From assembly GCF_010731655.1 (NCBI RefSeq), contig NZ_AP022619.1:3906001-3970000 (forward strand): 64,000 nucleotides of DNA, given 5' to 3'. The position numbers and the translations under genes were made by a program. The stretch comes from Mycobacterium paraseoulense (GTDB lineage: Bacteria > Actinomycetota > Actinomycetes > Mycobacteriales > Mycobacteriaceae). How positions within the stretch are numbered: the stretch's first letter is position 1; each line of letters opens with the position of its first letter. Under the pieces are notes generated by a model. It searched no databases, had not been told where the DNA came from, and was given only the letters and a program-made list of their open reading frames with translations. Shown here piece after piece: positions 9,786-20,300 of the stretch.

Positions 9786-10117
9786 ACGACCAGTCGTACG
9801 ACGACGGCCTGATCCAACTGGACCGCGCGGCAATCACACTGCGCCGCTACCACTTTCCGTCCGGCACGTCGAAAGTCATTGCGCTGGGCGCGGTCCGTGG
9901 GTACAAGGCCGAGGGCCTGGGCCTGTTCACCCACCGGTTCCGGATCTGGGGCAGCTCCGATTTCCGCCGCTGGCTGCCGCTGGACGTCGGCCGGCCATTG
10001 AAATCGACGTTGATCACCTTGGACGTGCCGGGCACCCGGCCCAGCCCCGCCTTCACACCGGCGCGGCCGGAGGAGTTCACCGCACTCCTGGATGAGCTGC
10101 TAAGTCAGCGCGGTTAG
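9782..10117 (+). CDS. Conserved hypothetical protein (Rv3819-like)
   Basis: This small soluble protein of 111 residues has no recognised catalytic motif; the sequence looks like a mixed alpha/beta domain with a YKAEGLGLFTHRFRIWGSSD segment. Its ATG overlaps the stop of the Rieske/MBL gene (ATGA), so the two are co-translated and may work together. Its 3' end overlaps the convergent papA2 gene by 18 bases. The ortholog is Rv3819. I do not recognise a function. Confidence 0.85.
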   Translation: MNDQSYDDGLIQLDRAAITLRRYHFPSGTSKVIALGAVRGYKAEGLGLFTHRFRIWGSSDFRRWLPLDVGRPLKSTLITLDVPGTRPSPAFTPARPEEFTALLDELLSQRG

Positions 10118-11524
10118 CGGCGTGCGCGAGCGCGCAAACACCGGCCTGCCGTCGGCCACCCGGACGTATGCCGACTTCATCGCGTGGATGTACCGGCCCA
10201 CCGATTCGCGGGCGACCGGGTTGTCGGGGAAGAGCACCGTCACCTTGGTCTCATGCTGGAGTCGGATCACCCACAGGGAGACCTGGTGGGAGACCCTGCC
10301 CTCGTCGTAGATCCGAAAGTTCAGGTCGGAGTTGGCGACAGCGGACAGCGGCGCGATGCTCGCGTCCAGGAACGACATCACGAAGTTGCCCGGCCGCGGC
10401 CGGCCCAGGCCCGCCTCCGCAGGCGCCAACTCCAGCACCCGGTCGAACGGCACGATCGCCAACTCGATGCCCGCGTCGAAGGACGCCTGGGCTGATTGCG
10501 CCGCCTCCTCGAACTGCCCCGCGCCGACGCCGACGGTGACCGGAACCAAACCGGTGAACCAGCCCGTCGTCATCAAGTCCGTCGGCGTCCTGCGGGTATC
10601 GGTGGTGGTGACCACGGAAAACGTTTCTGCTCCGGTCAATTCACGCTGGGTGAGGCCCGCGCAACCGAAGACGCCGCCGCTGAATCGGGCGCCCGCAGCG
10701 ACGCAGGCCCGTTCGAATCGCTCCGTCTGCCGTTCGTCCAGCAGTGTCTCCGTGACGAGCTTGCCGGCGTAGGGCACCGAGAGGTCGCCCAGGGGCAGCG
10801 GAAAGTAGGGCAGCGTTCCACCGTTGTCGGCGGCGAACTCGATCCATGCGAGCACCTCGGGGGAGTCGGCCGTCAACGCATCCATCTCCGCGCGCTGCCG
10901 GACGCAGTAGTCGCCGTACCGGCCGGCCTCGGGGAGTTCGACGGGAGCGTCGCCGCCGACCAATGCGGCGTACATCATGTGGATCTCCGAGAAGAGCACA
11001 CCGACGATCATCGGGTCGACGCACAGGTGCGCGATGCTCGCGTAAAAGGTGAAATGGCGGTCGCTTTGCACCACCCCGAAGAAGAAACAATCCCACTGCA
11101 GCGGCTGTGGGGTCGAAATGTGATCCCGCAATGCCTCCGGCGTGAGCTTCCCGTGCGCGATCGGGACGAGTTCGATGTCAGCGGGGTCCGCGATCGTGTG
11201 GCGGACGATGCGTCGCGCGTCGCGGTACTCGAACCAGCTGTGGTAGGTGTCGTGTCGACGAATGTGAGCATTGATCGCGTAATTCATGGCGCGGATGTCG
11301 CAGCGGCCCGGGACGTCCCAGGTGAAGATCATCAAGCGCGACATGTCCAGGCCCCGGGCCGCGTGATCGCTGTAGCGCCGCAGGTGCTGTGTTTGCTGAT
11401 AGCTGGGCGGCACCGGACTGGCCGGCGCCTCGGCCGCTTTGGCCTTCGCCGCGGGTGAAGCATGCCAGCAGATCACGGGTCCCGCTTGCGGTGTCCAGTC
11501 GTGGAGCGTCGTTATGCCGAACAC
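10100..11524 (-). CDS. papA2: Polyketide-associated acyltransferase PapA2
   Basis: PapA2 transfers palmitate or stearate to the 2'-position of trehalose-2-sulfate, the first acylation of sulfolipid-1. The 474-residue condensation-fold protein has the HxxxD catalytic motif as HLCVD with His166 and Asp170, the numbering reported for M. tuberculosis PapA2. The N-terminus (MFGITTLHDWTPQAGPVICW) and most of the protein match PapA2 rather than PapA1. The second family motif is visible near the DGR/EGRVSHQVS segment. It is divergent from sap, with 440 bases between them. The ortholog is Rv3820c. Its presence without pks2 suggests a mono- or otherwise acylated trehalose product; that is inference. 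Confidence 0.93.
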   Translation of the reverse strand: MFGITTLHDWTPQAGPVICWHASPAAKAKAAEAPASPVPPSYQQTQHLRRYSDHAARGLDMSRLMIFTWDVPGRCDIRAMNYAINAHIRRHDTYHSWFEYRDARRIVRHTIADPADIELVPIAHGKLTPEALRDHISTPQPLQWDCFFFGVVQSDRHFTFYASIAHLCVDPMIVGVLFSEIHMMYAALVGGDAPVELPEAGRYGDYCVRQRAEMDALTADSPEVLAWIEFAADNGGTLPYFPLPLGDLSVPYAGKLVTETLLDERQTERFERACVAAGARFSGGVFGCAGLTQRELTGAETFSVVTTTDTRRTPTDLMTTGWFTGLVPVTVGVGAGQFEEAAQSAQASFDAGIELAIVPFDRVLELAPAEAGLGRPRPGNFVMSFLDASIAPLSAVANSDLNFRIYDEGRVSHQVSLWVIRLQHETKVTVLFPDNPVARESVGRYIHAMKSAYVRVADGRPVFARSRTPLTALT

Positions 11525-11964
11525 TGGATACCCTGCACCTCCGCGCTATTCGGCTCGGCACGGCGGAAGCTAGTGGCCCGCCGAGCGATGCTTCAGGCGA
11601 CCTGCCGTCCGCGCCGTCGCCACGGAGTCGAGCCCGCCGCCCGCAGCAACCCACGCGGCCAGGGCGTGGTCACGCTCCGCCGCGAAACCCCTTGGTGGAC
11701 ACCAAATGATGGCGGGCACCGAACCGGTAGGTCCGGCTGCCCCCGGGATTTCTCCAGCCGAAAGTGGAGCTGCGGGAATCTTCAGCATAACCGCTTGGGT
11801 CGTCGGTCGCCCCGCGAAACCCCGTGCGGGCGTTACGTGTGAATTACGGCCACCTGAACGTCAGACGCCGAAACCCGGTATCCCCGCGCCTGATCAGCGG
11901 CGGACCGGTTGGGCCGGGCGGGTTTGCGCCCGGAGCTTCCCCGCGTGCGGTACGGTTGCCCAGC
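11525..11964. promoter_or_regulatory. 440-base divergent region papA2/sap with a TTGGTG-GA-CACCAA palindrome
   Basis: I see no credible gene here. The region must contain the divergent papA2 and sap promoters. A perfect palindrome with arms TTGGTG (11692-11697) and CACCAA (11700-11705) is a possible regulator site. The string CCGCGAAACCCC appears twice, about 130 bases apart (near 11680 and 11813). An in-frame GTG at 11824 could extend sap by 47 codons, but the added residues look non-coding. Confidence 0.45.
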
Positions 11965-12693
11965 ATGTGGATCACCGTGCTGGTATTGGCCGGCTCGGTG
12001 ATCTTCGAGCCGATACGCCTCGGTTTGGTGATCCTGCTGCTGAGCAGGCGGCGCCCCCTTCTGCAACTGCTCGTGTTTCTGTGCGGTGGCTTCGCGCTGG
12101 GAGTCGGCGCCGGCCTGGTGGTGCTCTTCGGCCTCCGGGCAGCCCCGGTCGTCGGCCAGTTGAGCGTGGCGGAGGTCCAGATCGGGTCGGGACTGGTGGC
12201 TTTGCTGATCGCCGTGGCGCTTGCCACGACCGTTTCGCTGCGCAAGCAAGTGCGCCCCGTCCCGGCTGGCGCGGCGGTCGGCGGTGGCGGAGGCGTCGTC
12301 CTGCTGGAACGGACGCCGCCGCGCGGCCGGCAGCGGCTGGCCGACCGCGCACGCATGTTCTTACGGGGCGATTCCCTAAGTGTCGCAGCGGTTAGCGGGA
12401 TGGGGGCGTCGCTGCCGTCCGCGAACTACATGGGCTCAATGGCCGCCATCCTCGCCTCGCACGCCGCTCCCGTCGCGCAGGTTCAGGCGCTGGTGGCGTT
12501 CAACCTGGTGGCGTTCACCGTGGCCGAGATCCCGCTGATCGGCTACCTGGCCGCGCCGCAGAAGACGCGCGCCCTCATGGCCGCGCTGCAGAACTGGCTG
12601 CGATCTCGCGGTCAGCGCGACGTGGCCGTGTTGGTCGCGGCCGGGGGCTGCTTCATGCTCGTCCTCGGGCTGACCGGCCTCGGCGCGAGGTAG
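11965..12693 (+). CDS. sap: Sulfolipid-1-addressing protein Sap (GAP family membrane protein)
   Basis: Sap belongs to the GAP family of small polytopic membrane proteins that help MmpL transporters export surface glycolipids. The 242-residue protein has about six hydrophobic segments, starting directly at MWITVLVLAGSVIFEPIRLG. A central cytoplasmic Arg/Pro-rich loop (about residues 95-130) is followed by SANYMGSMAAILASH. I chose the ATG at 11965 because it starts at the first membrane helix and matches the Rv3821 start; upstream in-frame codons give an implausible Arg/Pro-rich extension. It lies 41 bases before chp1 on the same strand. It most likely cooperates with MmpL8 encoded opposite. 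Confidence 0.9.
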   Translation: MWITVLVLAGSVIFEPIRLGLVILLLSRRRPLLQLLVFLCGGFALGVGAGLVVLFGLRAAPVVGQLSVAEVQIGSGLVALLIAVALATTVSLRKQVRPVPAGAAVGGGGGVVLLERTPPRGRQRLADRARMFLRGDSLSVAAVSGMGASLPSANYMGSMAAILASHAAPVAQVQALVAFNLVAFTVAEIPLIGYLAAPQKTRALMAALQNWLRSRGQRDVAVLVAAGGCFMLVLGLTGLGAR

Positions 12694-12734
12694 CATCCCT
12701 GCTATAGCTCGATCGACAGGCCTGAGGGGAGCTC

Positions 12735-13832
12735 GTGAACAAACTGCTCGCCGGGGCCGTCGCCGTTGGAATGCTGGCGTGCGCAACGGTTTTCGATGGC
12801 GGCGTCGCCGGCGCCGACACCGCCCTGATAGTGCCCGGCACGGCGCCCTCCCCGTACGGGCCGCTGAGGTCGCTGTATCACTTCAACCCCGCGATGCAGC
12901 CCCAGATTGACGCGAACTACTACAGTCCAGCGGCTGTCCGGCGCGTGGTGCCCTATCCGGGCAGCTTCTGGCCGGTCACGGGCCTGAATTCACCGACCGT
13001 CAACAGCTCCGTCACGACCGGGACGAGCAATCTCGACGCCGCGATCCGCAACACGCCGGGCCCCATCTCGGTGGCCGGCCTGTCCCAGGGCTCGCTGGCG
13101 CTCGACCGCGAGCAGGCGCGCCTGGCACACGATCCGACCGCGCCGCCGCCGGGTCAGCTCACGTTCATCAAGGCCGGCAACCCCGACAACCTGCTCTACA
13201 AGGTGTTCGGGCCCGGGACGCATGTGCCGATCATCGACTACACGGTCCCCGCTCCGGTGGAGAGCCAGTACGACACCATCAACATCGTGGGCCAGTACGA
13301 CCCGTTCTCCGACCCGCCCAACCACCCCGGCAATCTGCTTGCCGACCTGAACGCGGTTGCCGCCGGGGGTTATTACGGCCACAGCGCCACGGCGTTCTCC
13401 GATCCGTCCCGTGTCGCGCCCTGGGACATCAAGCGCACCACCAACAGCCTGGGCGGCACCGAGACGACGTATTTCATCCGGAACTCCGAGCTGCCGCTGG
13501 CCCGCGCACTGGTCGACGGCGCGGGCATGCCCCCGGAGGCGGTCGGCCCCATCGACGCGGTGCTGCGGCCGATGATCGACAGGGCCTACGACCCGGGGCC
13601 GGCACACGACCCCGTCCAGATGATCAACGGGATCGCCCACATTCCCACGATCATCTCCGCCGTTTCCTGGCCCGTCCGGGGTGCGAGCGCCGGCATCAAC
13701 CTGGCCACCAACTCACTGGCGGTCGCCAACCTGGCCCGAATCGTCGCCCCGGGTCCCGGGCTCGGCAAGGGCGCCAAGGGTGTGTTGCCGAAAGTCGTCC
13801 GCGCGGTCGTCAAAGCCAAGAAGTACAGCTAG
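12735..13832 (+). CDS. chp1: Chp1-like PE-PPE-domain acyltransferase/hydrolase
   Basis: Chp1 is the membrane-associated acyltransferase that completes sulfolipid-1 by moving acyl chains between diacylated intermediates. The 365-residue protein has an N-terminal signal or anchor (residues 1-27) followed by a PE-PPE serine-hydrolase domain. Its nucleophile elbow is GLSQG with Ser117, and a conserved [14 protein letters not shown] block and GHSATAF supply acid and base candidates. The C-terminus is basic. The GTG start has a GAGGGGAG ribosome site. It follows sap by 41 bases and shares a CTAG with the convergent mmpL8 stop. The ortholog is Rv3822. Confidence 0.9.
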   Translation: MNKLLAGAVAVGMLACATVFDGGVAGADTALIVPGTAPSPYGPLRSLYHFNPAMQPQIDANYYSPAAVRRVVPYPGSFWPVTGLNSPTVNSSVTTGTSNLDAAIRNTPGPISVAGLSQGSLALDREQARLAHDPTAPPPGQLTFIKAGNPDNLLYKVFGPGTHVPIIDYTVPAPVESQYDTINIVGQYDPFSDPPNHPGNLLADLNAVAAGGYYGHSATAFSDPSRVAPWDIKRTTNSLGGTETTYFIRNSELPLARALVDGAGMPPEAVGPIDAVLRPMIDRAYDPGPAHDPVQMINGIAHIPTIISAVSWPVRGASAGINLATNSLAVANLARIVAPGPGLGKGAKGVLPKVVRAVVKAKKYS

Positions 13833-16800
13833 AGCCTCAGCCCGTCACGCGGCGAAAAGCCGACCAGCTGCTCGGCCGTCCACGCCGGTGACCTCTCTTC
13901 GTCGGGCAGCAGCGGCTTGCGTTTGACCGGCCCGCGGCGCCGCCACAGCGGCCACCGAGCCGCGGCGGCCCAGCCCGGCGGGCGCCACCAGTTCGCCCGC
14001 CCGACCAGCACAGCGATCGCGGGCACCGTCACCGTCCGCACCAGGAACGTATCCAGCAGCAGCCCCGTCCCGAGGACGAATCCGCTCTGAATCACCGTGG
14101 ACAGGGTGGCGAAGACGAGGCCGTACATCGACGCGGCCATGATCAGGCCCGCGGCGGTGATTACCCCACCGGTCGAGGACACGGTTCGGATGACGCCCGA
14201 GCGCATTCCCCATACGGATTCGTCCCGCAGCCGGGAAATGAGCAGCATGTTGTAGTCGGCGCCGACCGCGACCAAGATGATGAAGGTCAATCCCGGTACG
14301 CTCCAATGCATTTCCTGGCCGAGAAGGAATTGGAAGACGATGACGCCGATGCCGATGGCGGACATGTAGGAGAGGATCACTGTTCCGACCAGGTACAGCG
14401 GTGCGATGACCGCGCGCAGCAGGGCGATGAGAATGACCAGCACCACGCAAATGGTCATCACGATGATCAATCGCAGATCGTGCCGGTAGTAGTCGCGCGT
14501 CTCCTTCAGTACGACGGGCAACCCCACCACCGACACCTTGGCATCGGCCAGCGTGGTGTTCGGCCGCGCCCCCTGCGCGGCGGCCTTGATCGCGTCGACC
14601 TGGTCCATCGCCGCGGTGCCGAACGGATCGAGATCGGTCTGGATCAGGTACCGCATGGCGTGGCCGTCCGGCGAAACGAAGGCGGCGGCAAGCCTTTTCA
14701 GCTGCCCGGCGCTCATGCCCCCCAGCAGGTCCGGCACCCCGCCCGGCAACACCTCGGGCTTGCCGCCCTCGCCGGTGGCATACGACAACGCCTGTGCGGG
14801 AATGTAGAAGCCCGCCATCGCCGGCGTCGTCGCCTCCTTCTTAATCGAAAGTAGGAACGCCGACGCCTCGCTCATCCCGAAACCCATCTTCTTGACCTGG
14901 TCGACCAATTGCTGTACACCGTCGGCTAATTGGCGGCTGCCGTCCGCGAGGCTGTTGGTCCCCTGCTGCAGGAAGGTGATCTTCGCCCGCATTCCGCCCG
15001 GGCTGCCCATCCCCAGGGAGCCCATCGCGGCGACGACGGTGGACAATGCCCGGCGCAACCCGGAAACCGTTGCCGCCAGCGTCTGCACGGCCTGCGTCGC
15101 CCGCAGCTGGCGCGCCAGCTCCGATATCTTGCCCAGCGTTCCGTCGTCGCGGGCCGTCACCAGTCGCCGCAGCTCCTCGCGCGCGTTCACGCAGGCGGGC
15201 TCGGCGCCGCACATCGGGCTGTTGTCCAGCGCCCCCAGCACCGGGTTGGCCCAATCAGAGTTGTTGGCAACGAAGTTGGCATTCGCGCCGATGGCGTCGC
15301 CAAGCGATCGCATGCCGTCGACGAGCCGTTCGGCACCCTCGAGTTCCGCCAGCGCCCGGTTCCCGCCGAAGATGTTCTGCAGCGTCGCCAGCGCGTCGAC
15401 CAGGCCGCCGACCGCGGACACGGCCTGATTGACCTGCGTCCGCACGTCTCCGAGCTTGCCCGCCATCACGTTCGCGCCGCCCGCCAGCCGATCGAGATCA
15501 CCGGTGTGGTCGGCGATTTGCTTGGAACCCGCGTCCAGCTTGCCGCCGACTTCGCCGGCCTGCCAGGACGTCTTGGCCTGCTCCAGGGACTGGCCGGTGG
15601 GCCGGGTGATGCCCCTGACCATGGCGACGCCCGGGACCTGGCTCACCCGTTGCGCCATCTGCTCGAGGTCGGCCAGGGCCCTCGCGGTGCGCAAGTCCTG
15701 CGGCGAGGAGATGAACAGATACTCCGGGACGATCAGGTTCGTCGAGAAGTGCTTCGCCAGCGCGGCATAGCCGACCGAACTCTCCACGTCGCCCGGCAGG
15801 GCCTTGCGATCGTCGTAGTTGTACCGGGCCAGGCCCGCGCACCCGGCCAGGATCACCAGCACCAGCAAGCTGGCCAGCAGGTGGGTCTTGGGCCGCCGCA
15901 CGATGTTGACGCCCGAACGCCGCCAGAAGCGGCGGCTGAGATCATCGCGCGGCGCGATCCAGCCGCGGCGGCCGGCGAGCACCAGCAGGGCCGGCAGCAG
16001 CGTGATCGCGGCGATGAAGACGACAGCCACCGAGATGCCCAGCACCGGTCCGACGGTTCGCAGGATTCCCAACTGGGTGAACACCATCCCGAGGAACGTG
16101 ACCGCCACGGTGGCCGCCGACGCAGCGATGACCTTGCCGATGGACGCCAACGCCTTGATGACCGCCTGGTCGGAGTCCATGCCCTGGCGCACGTGGTCGT
16201 GATAGCGGCTGATCAGAAAGACGGCGTAATCGGTTCCCGCGCCGACCATCAGCCCGCTCATGAAGATGACGGTCTGGTTGGCGATGCCCAGGCCGGCCAG
16301 CCCGACCAGGGCCACCACCCGCTGGGCCACCACCGCGGACATGCCGATCGTCAGCAACGGCAGCACCATCGTGACCGGGTTCCGGTAGATCACCAGCAGA
16401 ATGACGAACAACAGCGCGACGATCGCCAGCTCGATCCGCGTCCTGTCGCGCTGGCCGGTGACGTTCAGGTCGGCGACGGTGGACGCGGGTCCGGTCAGGT
16501 TGACCGTCAGCGTCGATCCCGCCACGGTCTGCTTGACGATCGTGGCCACTCGCGCGTACGCCTGCTTGGACTGCGGCGATCCCAAATCGCCGGGCAGCCC
16601 CACGGGCAGCATCCAGGCCCGGTGATCCTTGCTGGTCATCAGGTCGCGCACCGGCGGTGTGGCGACGAAATCCTGCACCATCGCCACGTCCCGGGTGTCC
16701 CGGCGCAACGCCTCGACCAGTTTCCGGTAGGTGCCTTCGTCGGCCGCGCTCAGCCCGTTGGCGTCGCTGAGCACCACCACCGCGATGCTCTGCAATCCGG

Positions 16801-17035
16801 CCTCGCCGAACGCGGCGTTCATGGTGCGGGTGGCGGACAACACCGGCGCGTCGGCCGGCAGGATGGCGACCGGGTGTTGCTGGGAGATCTCCTCCAGCGA
16901 CGGCGCCGTCAGCGCAAGGACGCAGGCCAGCGCGCTCCAGACGCCGATCACCAGCCACGGCCTTCGCCCGACCAGGTGCCCGAGGCGGGGAAAGAGGCCC
17001 ACGGGGTTGCCCCGGCCGGTCTTCACTCGTGACAT
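13829..17035 (-). CDS. mmpL8: RND lipid transporter MmpL8
   Basis: MmpL8 is the inner-membrane RND-family transporter that exports sulfolipid precursors. From the ATG at 17035 the protein is 1068 residues with two RND repeats of six helices each. The proton-relay Asp-Tyr pairs sit in [17 protein letters not shown] (Asp269-Tyr270) and [17 protein letters not shown] large periplasmic region between helices 7 and 8 includes a helical hairpin. The extreme C-terminus DGLRL matches M. tuberculosis MmpL8. An upstream in-frame start at 17101 would overlap papA1 by 44 bases; the internal ATG 22 bases after the papA1 stop is more likely. It is downstream of papA1 in one operon. The ortholog is Rv3823c. 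Confidence 0.94.
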   Translation of the reverse strand: MSRVKTGRGNPVGLFPRLGHLVGRRPWLVIGVWSALACVLALTAPSLEEISQQHPVAILPADAPVLSATRTMNAAFGEAGLQSIAVVVLSDANGLSAADEGTYRKLVEALRRDTRDVAMVQDFVATPPVRDLMTSKDHRAWMLPVGLPGDLGSPQSKQAYARVATIVKQTVAGSTLTVNLTGPASTVADLNVTGQRDRTRIELAIVALLFVILLVIYRNPVTMVLPLLTIGMSAVVAQRVVALVGLAGLGIANQTVIFMSGLMVGAGTDYAVFLISRYHDHVRQGMDSDQAVIKALASIGKVIAASAATVAVTFLGMVFTQLGILRTVGPVLGISVAVVFIAAITLLPALLVLAGRRGWIAPRDDLSRRFWRRSGVNIVRRPKTHLLASLLVLVILAGCAGLARYNYDDRKALPGDVESSVGYAALAKHFSTNLIVPEYLFISSPQDLRTARALADLEQMAQRVSQVPGVAMVRGITRPTGQSLEQAKTSWQAGEVGGKLDAGSKQIADHTGDLDRLAGGANVMAGKLGDVRTQVNQAVSAVGGLVDALATLQNIFGGNRALAELEGAERLVDGMRSLGDAIGANANFVANNSDWANPVLGALDNSPMCGAEPACVNAREELRRLVTARDDGTLGKISELARQLRATQAVQTLAATVSGLRRALSTVVAAMGSLGMGSPGGMRAKITFLQQGTNSLADGSRQLADGVQQLVDQVKKMGFGMSEASAFLLSIKKEATTPAMAGFYIPAQALSYATGEGGKPEVLPGGVPDLLGGMSAGQLKRLAAAFVSPDGHAMRYLIQTDLDPFGTAAMDQVDAIKAAAQGARPNTTLADAKVSVVGLPVVLKETRDYYRHDLRLIIVMTICVVLVILIALLRAVIAPLYLVGTVILSYMSAIGIGVIVFQFLLGQEMHWSVPGLTFIILVAVGADYNMLLISRLRDESVWGMRSGVIRTVSSTGGVITAAGLIMAASMYGLVFATLSTVIQSGFVLGTGLLLDTFLVRTVTVPAIAVLVGRANWWRPPGWAAAARWPLWRRRGPVKRKPLLPDEERSPAWTAEQLVGFSPRDGLRL

Positions 17036-17057
17036 GGGAACCGCATTCTTTTCGGCG

Positions 17058-18494
17058 TCAGTGCGCCGCCTGCCGGTGGCGGTCGGCGACGTTACGCGCA
17101 CGCTCCGCCGCCCCGCCGTCGGCGATGCGGACGCACACGGATTTTATGGCACCCAGGTACCGGGTGACGTTATTTCGGGCCTCGGGATGGTTGGGGAACA
17201 GCACGCTCGCCGCCGTCTCGTCGAACCGCCCCACCATCGTGCTCAGCGGGTAGGTGACCCGGCCGTCACTGTGCGCACCGACGGTCAGGCCGTCGAACAA
17301 CTTGGTCATCATCGACAGCGGACTGGCCTGCGCGTCAAAGAAATTCACCAGCGAGAACAACGGCGGGGGCCTGCGCAGCGACGGCGCCAATTCCACGACC
17401 CGCTCGAAGGGCACCCGCGCCAGGTCCGAACCGTCATCGAACGACGCCTGCGCCCTTCTGGCCATGTCGTTGAACGACGCCCCGGCGACCGGAACGGTGA
17501 TCGGGATCTGTCCGGTGAACCAACCCTGCGTCGTGAGGTCGGCCGGGGTGCTGCGGGTGTCTTTCGGGGTGATGGCGAAATAGGTCCCCGCGCCGGTCAA
17601 CTCGTGAACGGCCAGGGCGAGGCACGCGAACATGCCCCCGACGAAACGGGCACCGGCGGCCACACAGGCCGTTTCGAATCGATGCGTTTGATCCTCGTCC
17701 AGCAGGGTCACGCCCAGCAGATCGCCGCCATAGGGGACGTCGCCGAGGGGGAGCGGGAACGCCGGGAACGTCCCGTCGTTGAGTTCGGCGAAGTCGATCC
17801 AGGCACGCACCTCCGGCGACTCGACGGTCAGCGCCTCGGTGTACTCGCGCTGCCGCAGGCAGTAGTCGGCGTAGTCGCCGGCAGGGGGCAGTTCGACCGG
17901 TGGGTTTCCCGCGATCAGCTCGGCGTACATCGTCTGGAACTCGATGAGGCCCATCCCGACGAACTGGCCGTCGGCGTGCAGGTGATCGATGCTCGCATAG
18001 AACGTGAAACGGTCCGGGCGCTGAATCACCCCGAAGCTGAAGCAATCCCACTGCAGTGAATCGGGGGTGGCCACGATGTGCTCCTGCAGCTGCGCACTGG
18101 TCAGCTCGCCGTGTTCGGTGGGCTCGAACTCGATGTCGGCGGGGTCGGCGACGGTGCGCCGCACGATGTGGTCGGCGTCGCGATACTGAAACCAACTGCG
18201 GTAGGTGTCGTGCCGGCGCAGGTGTGCGTTGATGACGTAGGTCATGGCGCGCAGATCGCAGCGGCCCGACACCTCGACGGACGCGATCAACAGCCGCGAA
18301 TGATCCAGGCCGCGGGCGGCCTGTTCACGCAGGCTGCGCAGGTGCCGGGCCTGGACGTAGCTGGGGGGCACGGCGCTTACCGGCGCTTCGAGGGCCTTGG
18401 CGCGGGCGGCGGGCGACGGGTGCCACGAGAACAACCTGCCCGGCGCCGGCGCCCATTCGTCGACCGTTGAGACATCCAATGGGCCGATCCGCAC
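17058..18494 (-). CDS. papA1: Polyketide-associated acyltransferase PapA1
   Basis: PapA1 adds the polyketide-derived (hydroxy)phthioceranoyl chain to the PapA2 product in sulfolipid-1 synthesis. The 478-residue protein carries a canonical HxxxDG motif ([13 protein letters not shown], near residue 170) and closely follows PapA1 through [29 protein letters not shown] and [20 protein letters not shown]. The C-terminus is shorter than in M. tuberculosis. Twenty-two bases separate it from mmpL8. In M. tuberculosis the pks2 synthase that makes its acyl donor lies directly upstream; here the next gene upstream (18662) is an unrelated oxidoreductase. The acyl donor must come from elsewhere in the genome or be different. 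The ortholog is Rv3824c. Confidence 0.93.
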   Translation of the reverse strand: MRIGPLDVSTVDEWAPAPGRLFSWHPSPAARAKALEAPVSAVPPSYVQARHLRSLREQAARGLDHSRLLIASVEVSGRCDLRAMTYVINAHLRRHDTYRSWFQYRDADHIVRRTVADPADIEFEPTEHGELTSAQLQEHIVATPDSLQWDCFSFGVIQRPDRFTFYASIDHLHADGQFVGMGLIEFQTMYAELIAGNPPVELPPAGDYADYCLRQREYTEALTVESPEVRAWIDFAELNDGTFPAFPLPLGDVPYGGDLLGVTLLDEDQTHRFETACVAAGARFVGGMFACLALAVHELTGAGTYFAITPKDTRSTPADLTTQGWFTGQIPITVPVAGASFNDMARRAQASFDDGSDLARVPFERVVELAPSLRRPPPLFSLVNFFDAQASPLSMMTKLFDGLTVGAHSDGRVTYPLSTMVGRFDETAASVLFPNHPEARNNVTRYLGAIKSVCVRIADGGAAERARNVADRHRQAAH

Positions 18495-18661
18495 CGCTAC
18501 CTCCCGTGCTTCAGCACCGACGGCGGTGCGTGGAGAACGGCAGCTGGCTGCGTACGGGGGGATCCGCCAAGCACCGGTAGTGCTGAGGTTCCTGGGTAGC
18601 CTAGCCCGGGTTGCCCCGGACGGCTCGGTTCGACGTACCGCTCATCCGGCGGCTCGAATCG

Positions 18662-20236
18662 CTAGGCCGTGCGGTCGGCGAGCGCCTGCCGGGCCGCGTT
18701 GTAGCCGGGAATGAACGTGATGCCCGGTCCGCCGTGGCAGCCCGCGCTGCCCAGGTACAGGCCCTCGATCGGAATCGGCTGACCGCGAAAACCTCTCGGA
18801 CCGGGCCGATTCGGGCCGATCTGGTCGGGGTTCAGCAACCCGTGGCAGTAGTCGCCCCCGGGGGCGCCGAACATCACGCCCATGTGCCTGGGCGTGAAGG
18901 TGGTGTGCCGGGTGATGCTGCGCTCGAAGTTCGGCGCCAGGCGCGTGATCTTGTCGATCACCCGCTGCCCCATTTCGACCTTCGCGGCGCCGTAATCGAC
19001 GCCGCCCTCAATCGGGAACCACAACGCGAACGCCGAGGCGGCGTGCTTGCCCGCGGGCGCCAGGTCCGGATCGTTCTGCGTGGGAATCTGCAGCACCACG
19101 GTCGGGTCCGCCGGGACGATCCCGCGGCGGCAGTCCTCCCATTGCTGCTGGACTTCCTCCGGCGTGCAGAACAGGCCGATCGATGCCTGCATGGCCGGGT
19201 CGTTGAGCGACTCGTAGGGCGCGACGAACTCCGGCGCCTCCTCCAGCGCGAAGTGCATCTGCAGATAACTGCCGCGGTGGTCGGTGCGCGCATAGCGCTC
19301 CCGAATGTCGCCGGGCAGCAGAGCCGGGTCGATCAGTTCGTTGAGGGTGACGTCGGGCGCGATGCCGGAAACGACGATCGGGGCGGTCAAGGTCTCGCCC
19401 CCCTCGGTGCGGACCCCACTCACCCGCCCTCCGGGCTGGGAATCGTCGACCAGGATCTCGGTCACCTGGCTTCGCAGCCGGACTTCGCCGCCGTGGCTCT
19501 CCAGCAGTTTGCACAGGTGCGAGGTGAGTGCCCCGATGCCGCCGCGCAGCTTCTTCATCTGCATGGTATCCCCGTCGGGGACGCCCAGCCCGAAGGCCAG
19601 CGCGGCCGCGCTGCCCGGCGTAGCGGGACCGCGATAGAGGGTGTTGACGGCCAGCACGGTCATCGAACCGCGCAGCGCACCGTGCTTCTCGCGGTCGGGA
19701 AGGTAGCGGTCCAGAACGTCGGTGACCGAGCCGAACAGCATCTCGTCGATAGCTGAACGTTCGAATTCGTTTGTCGCACAGGCGTACATCTCGTCGAACG
19801 TCTTGGGCTCGGTTCCGGCCTCGAACCGGCCCAGCGCCCGGGTGGGCGCCTGGCTCCAGGCCATCAGCCCCGCCATCCCGTTGACGGCGTCCGCCCCGTG
19901 CACCTCGTTGAGATGGGTGAACAACTTGATGGGGTCGCTGTACTGGATCAGCGGGTCGTCGCCGACGCCGCGCACCGCCACCGACATCACCTCGAGGTCG
20001 ATCGTCGGCAGGGTGTCCAGGCCGAGTTCCTCGACGACCACCATCGAGGTGGGGAACTGCACCGAGCCGGCGATCTCGAACCGGTACCCGTCGAAAAGCT
20101 CCACCGTGGAAGCCATTCCACCGGCGTAGAGCTTGGAATCCAGACACACCGTCCGCAGCCCGGCCTTCTGCAGCACCACCGCGGCGGCCAGACCGTTGTG
20201 CCCGGCACCGATAACTATCGCGTCATAGTCAGTCAT
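18662..20236 (-). CDS. FAD-dependent phytoene-desaturase-like oxidoreductase
   Basis: This is a CrtI/phytoene-dehydrogenase-type FAD oxidoreductase of unknown substrate. The protein is 524 residues from the ATG at 20236. I chose that start because GGAGGGCAGG lies just upstream and MTDYDAIVIGAGHNGLAAAV begins directly with the FAD-binding beta-alpha-beta motif. The C-terminal FAD motif is GLYLGSAGCHGGPGITFIPG. A TetR operator-like palindrome lies 37 bases upstream and overlaps the stop of tetR, so the gene is probably repressed by that regulator, with which it may also be co-transcribed. The ortholog is Rv3829c. Confidence 0.9.
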   Translation of the reverse strand: MTDYDAIVIGAGHNGLAAAVVLQKAGLRTVCLDSKLYAGGMASTVELFDGYRFEIAGSVQFPTSMVVVEELGLDTLPTIDLEVMSVAVRGVGDDPLIQYSDPIKLFTHLNEVHGADAVNGMAGLMAWSQAPTRALGRFEAGTEPKTFDEMYACATNEFERSAIDEMLFGSVTDVLDRYLPDREKHGALRGSMTVLAVNTLYRGPATPGSAAALAFGLGVPDGDTMQMKKLRGGIGALTSHLCKLLESHGGEVRLRSQVTEILVDDSQPGGRVSGVRTEGGETLTAPIVVSGIAPDVTLNELIDPALLPGDIRERYARTDHRGSYLQMHFALEEAPEFVAPYESLNDPAMQASIGLFCTPEEVQQQWEDCRRGIVPADPTVVLQIPTQNDPDLAPAGKHAASAFALWFPIEGGVDYGAAKVEMGQRVIDKITRLAPNFERSITRHTTFTPRHMGVMFGAPGGDYCHGLLNPDQIGPNRPGPRGFRGQPIPIEGLYLGSAGCHGGPGITFIPGYNAARQALADRTA

Positions 20237-20272
20237 GTCCTGCCCTCCAGCAATGCAGGCTGGCATGATCGC

Positions 20273-20300
20273 AAAGTTTTGTCAATTATGACGAAACTTT
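20273..20300. promoter_or_regulatory. TetR-type operator upstream of the FAD oxidoreductase
   Basis: The arms are AAAGTTTTGTCA and TGACGAAACTTT around a 4-base centre, an almost perfect 12-bp inverted repeat with one mismatch. The core GTTTTGTCA-N4-TGAC matches the palindrome at 20944-20963 in front of tetR itself. Confidence 0.8.

Noticed and set aside
14930..17032. A 700-codon open frame opposite mmpL8
   Set aside because: It is antisense to a well-conserved RND transporter, and its translation is a low-complexity Arg/Gly/His/Asp-rich product typical of high-GC antisense frames.
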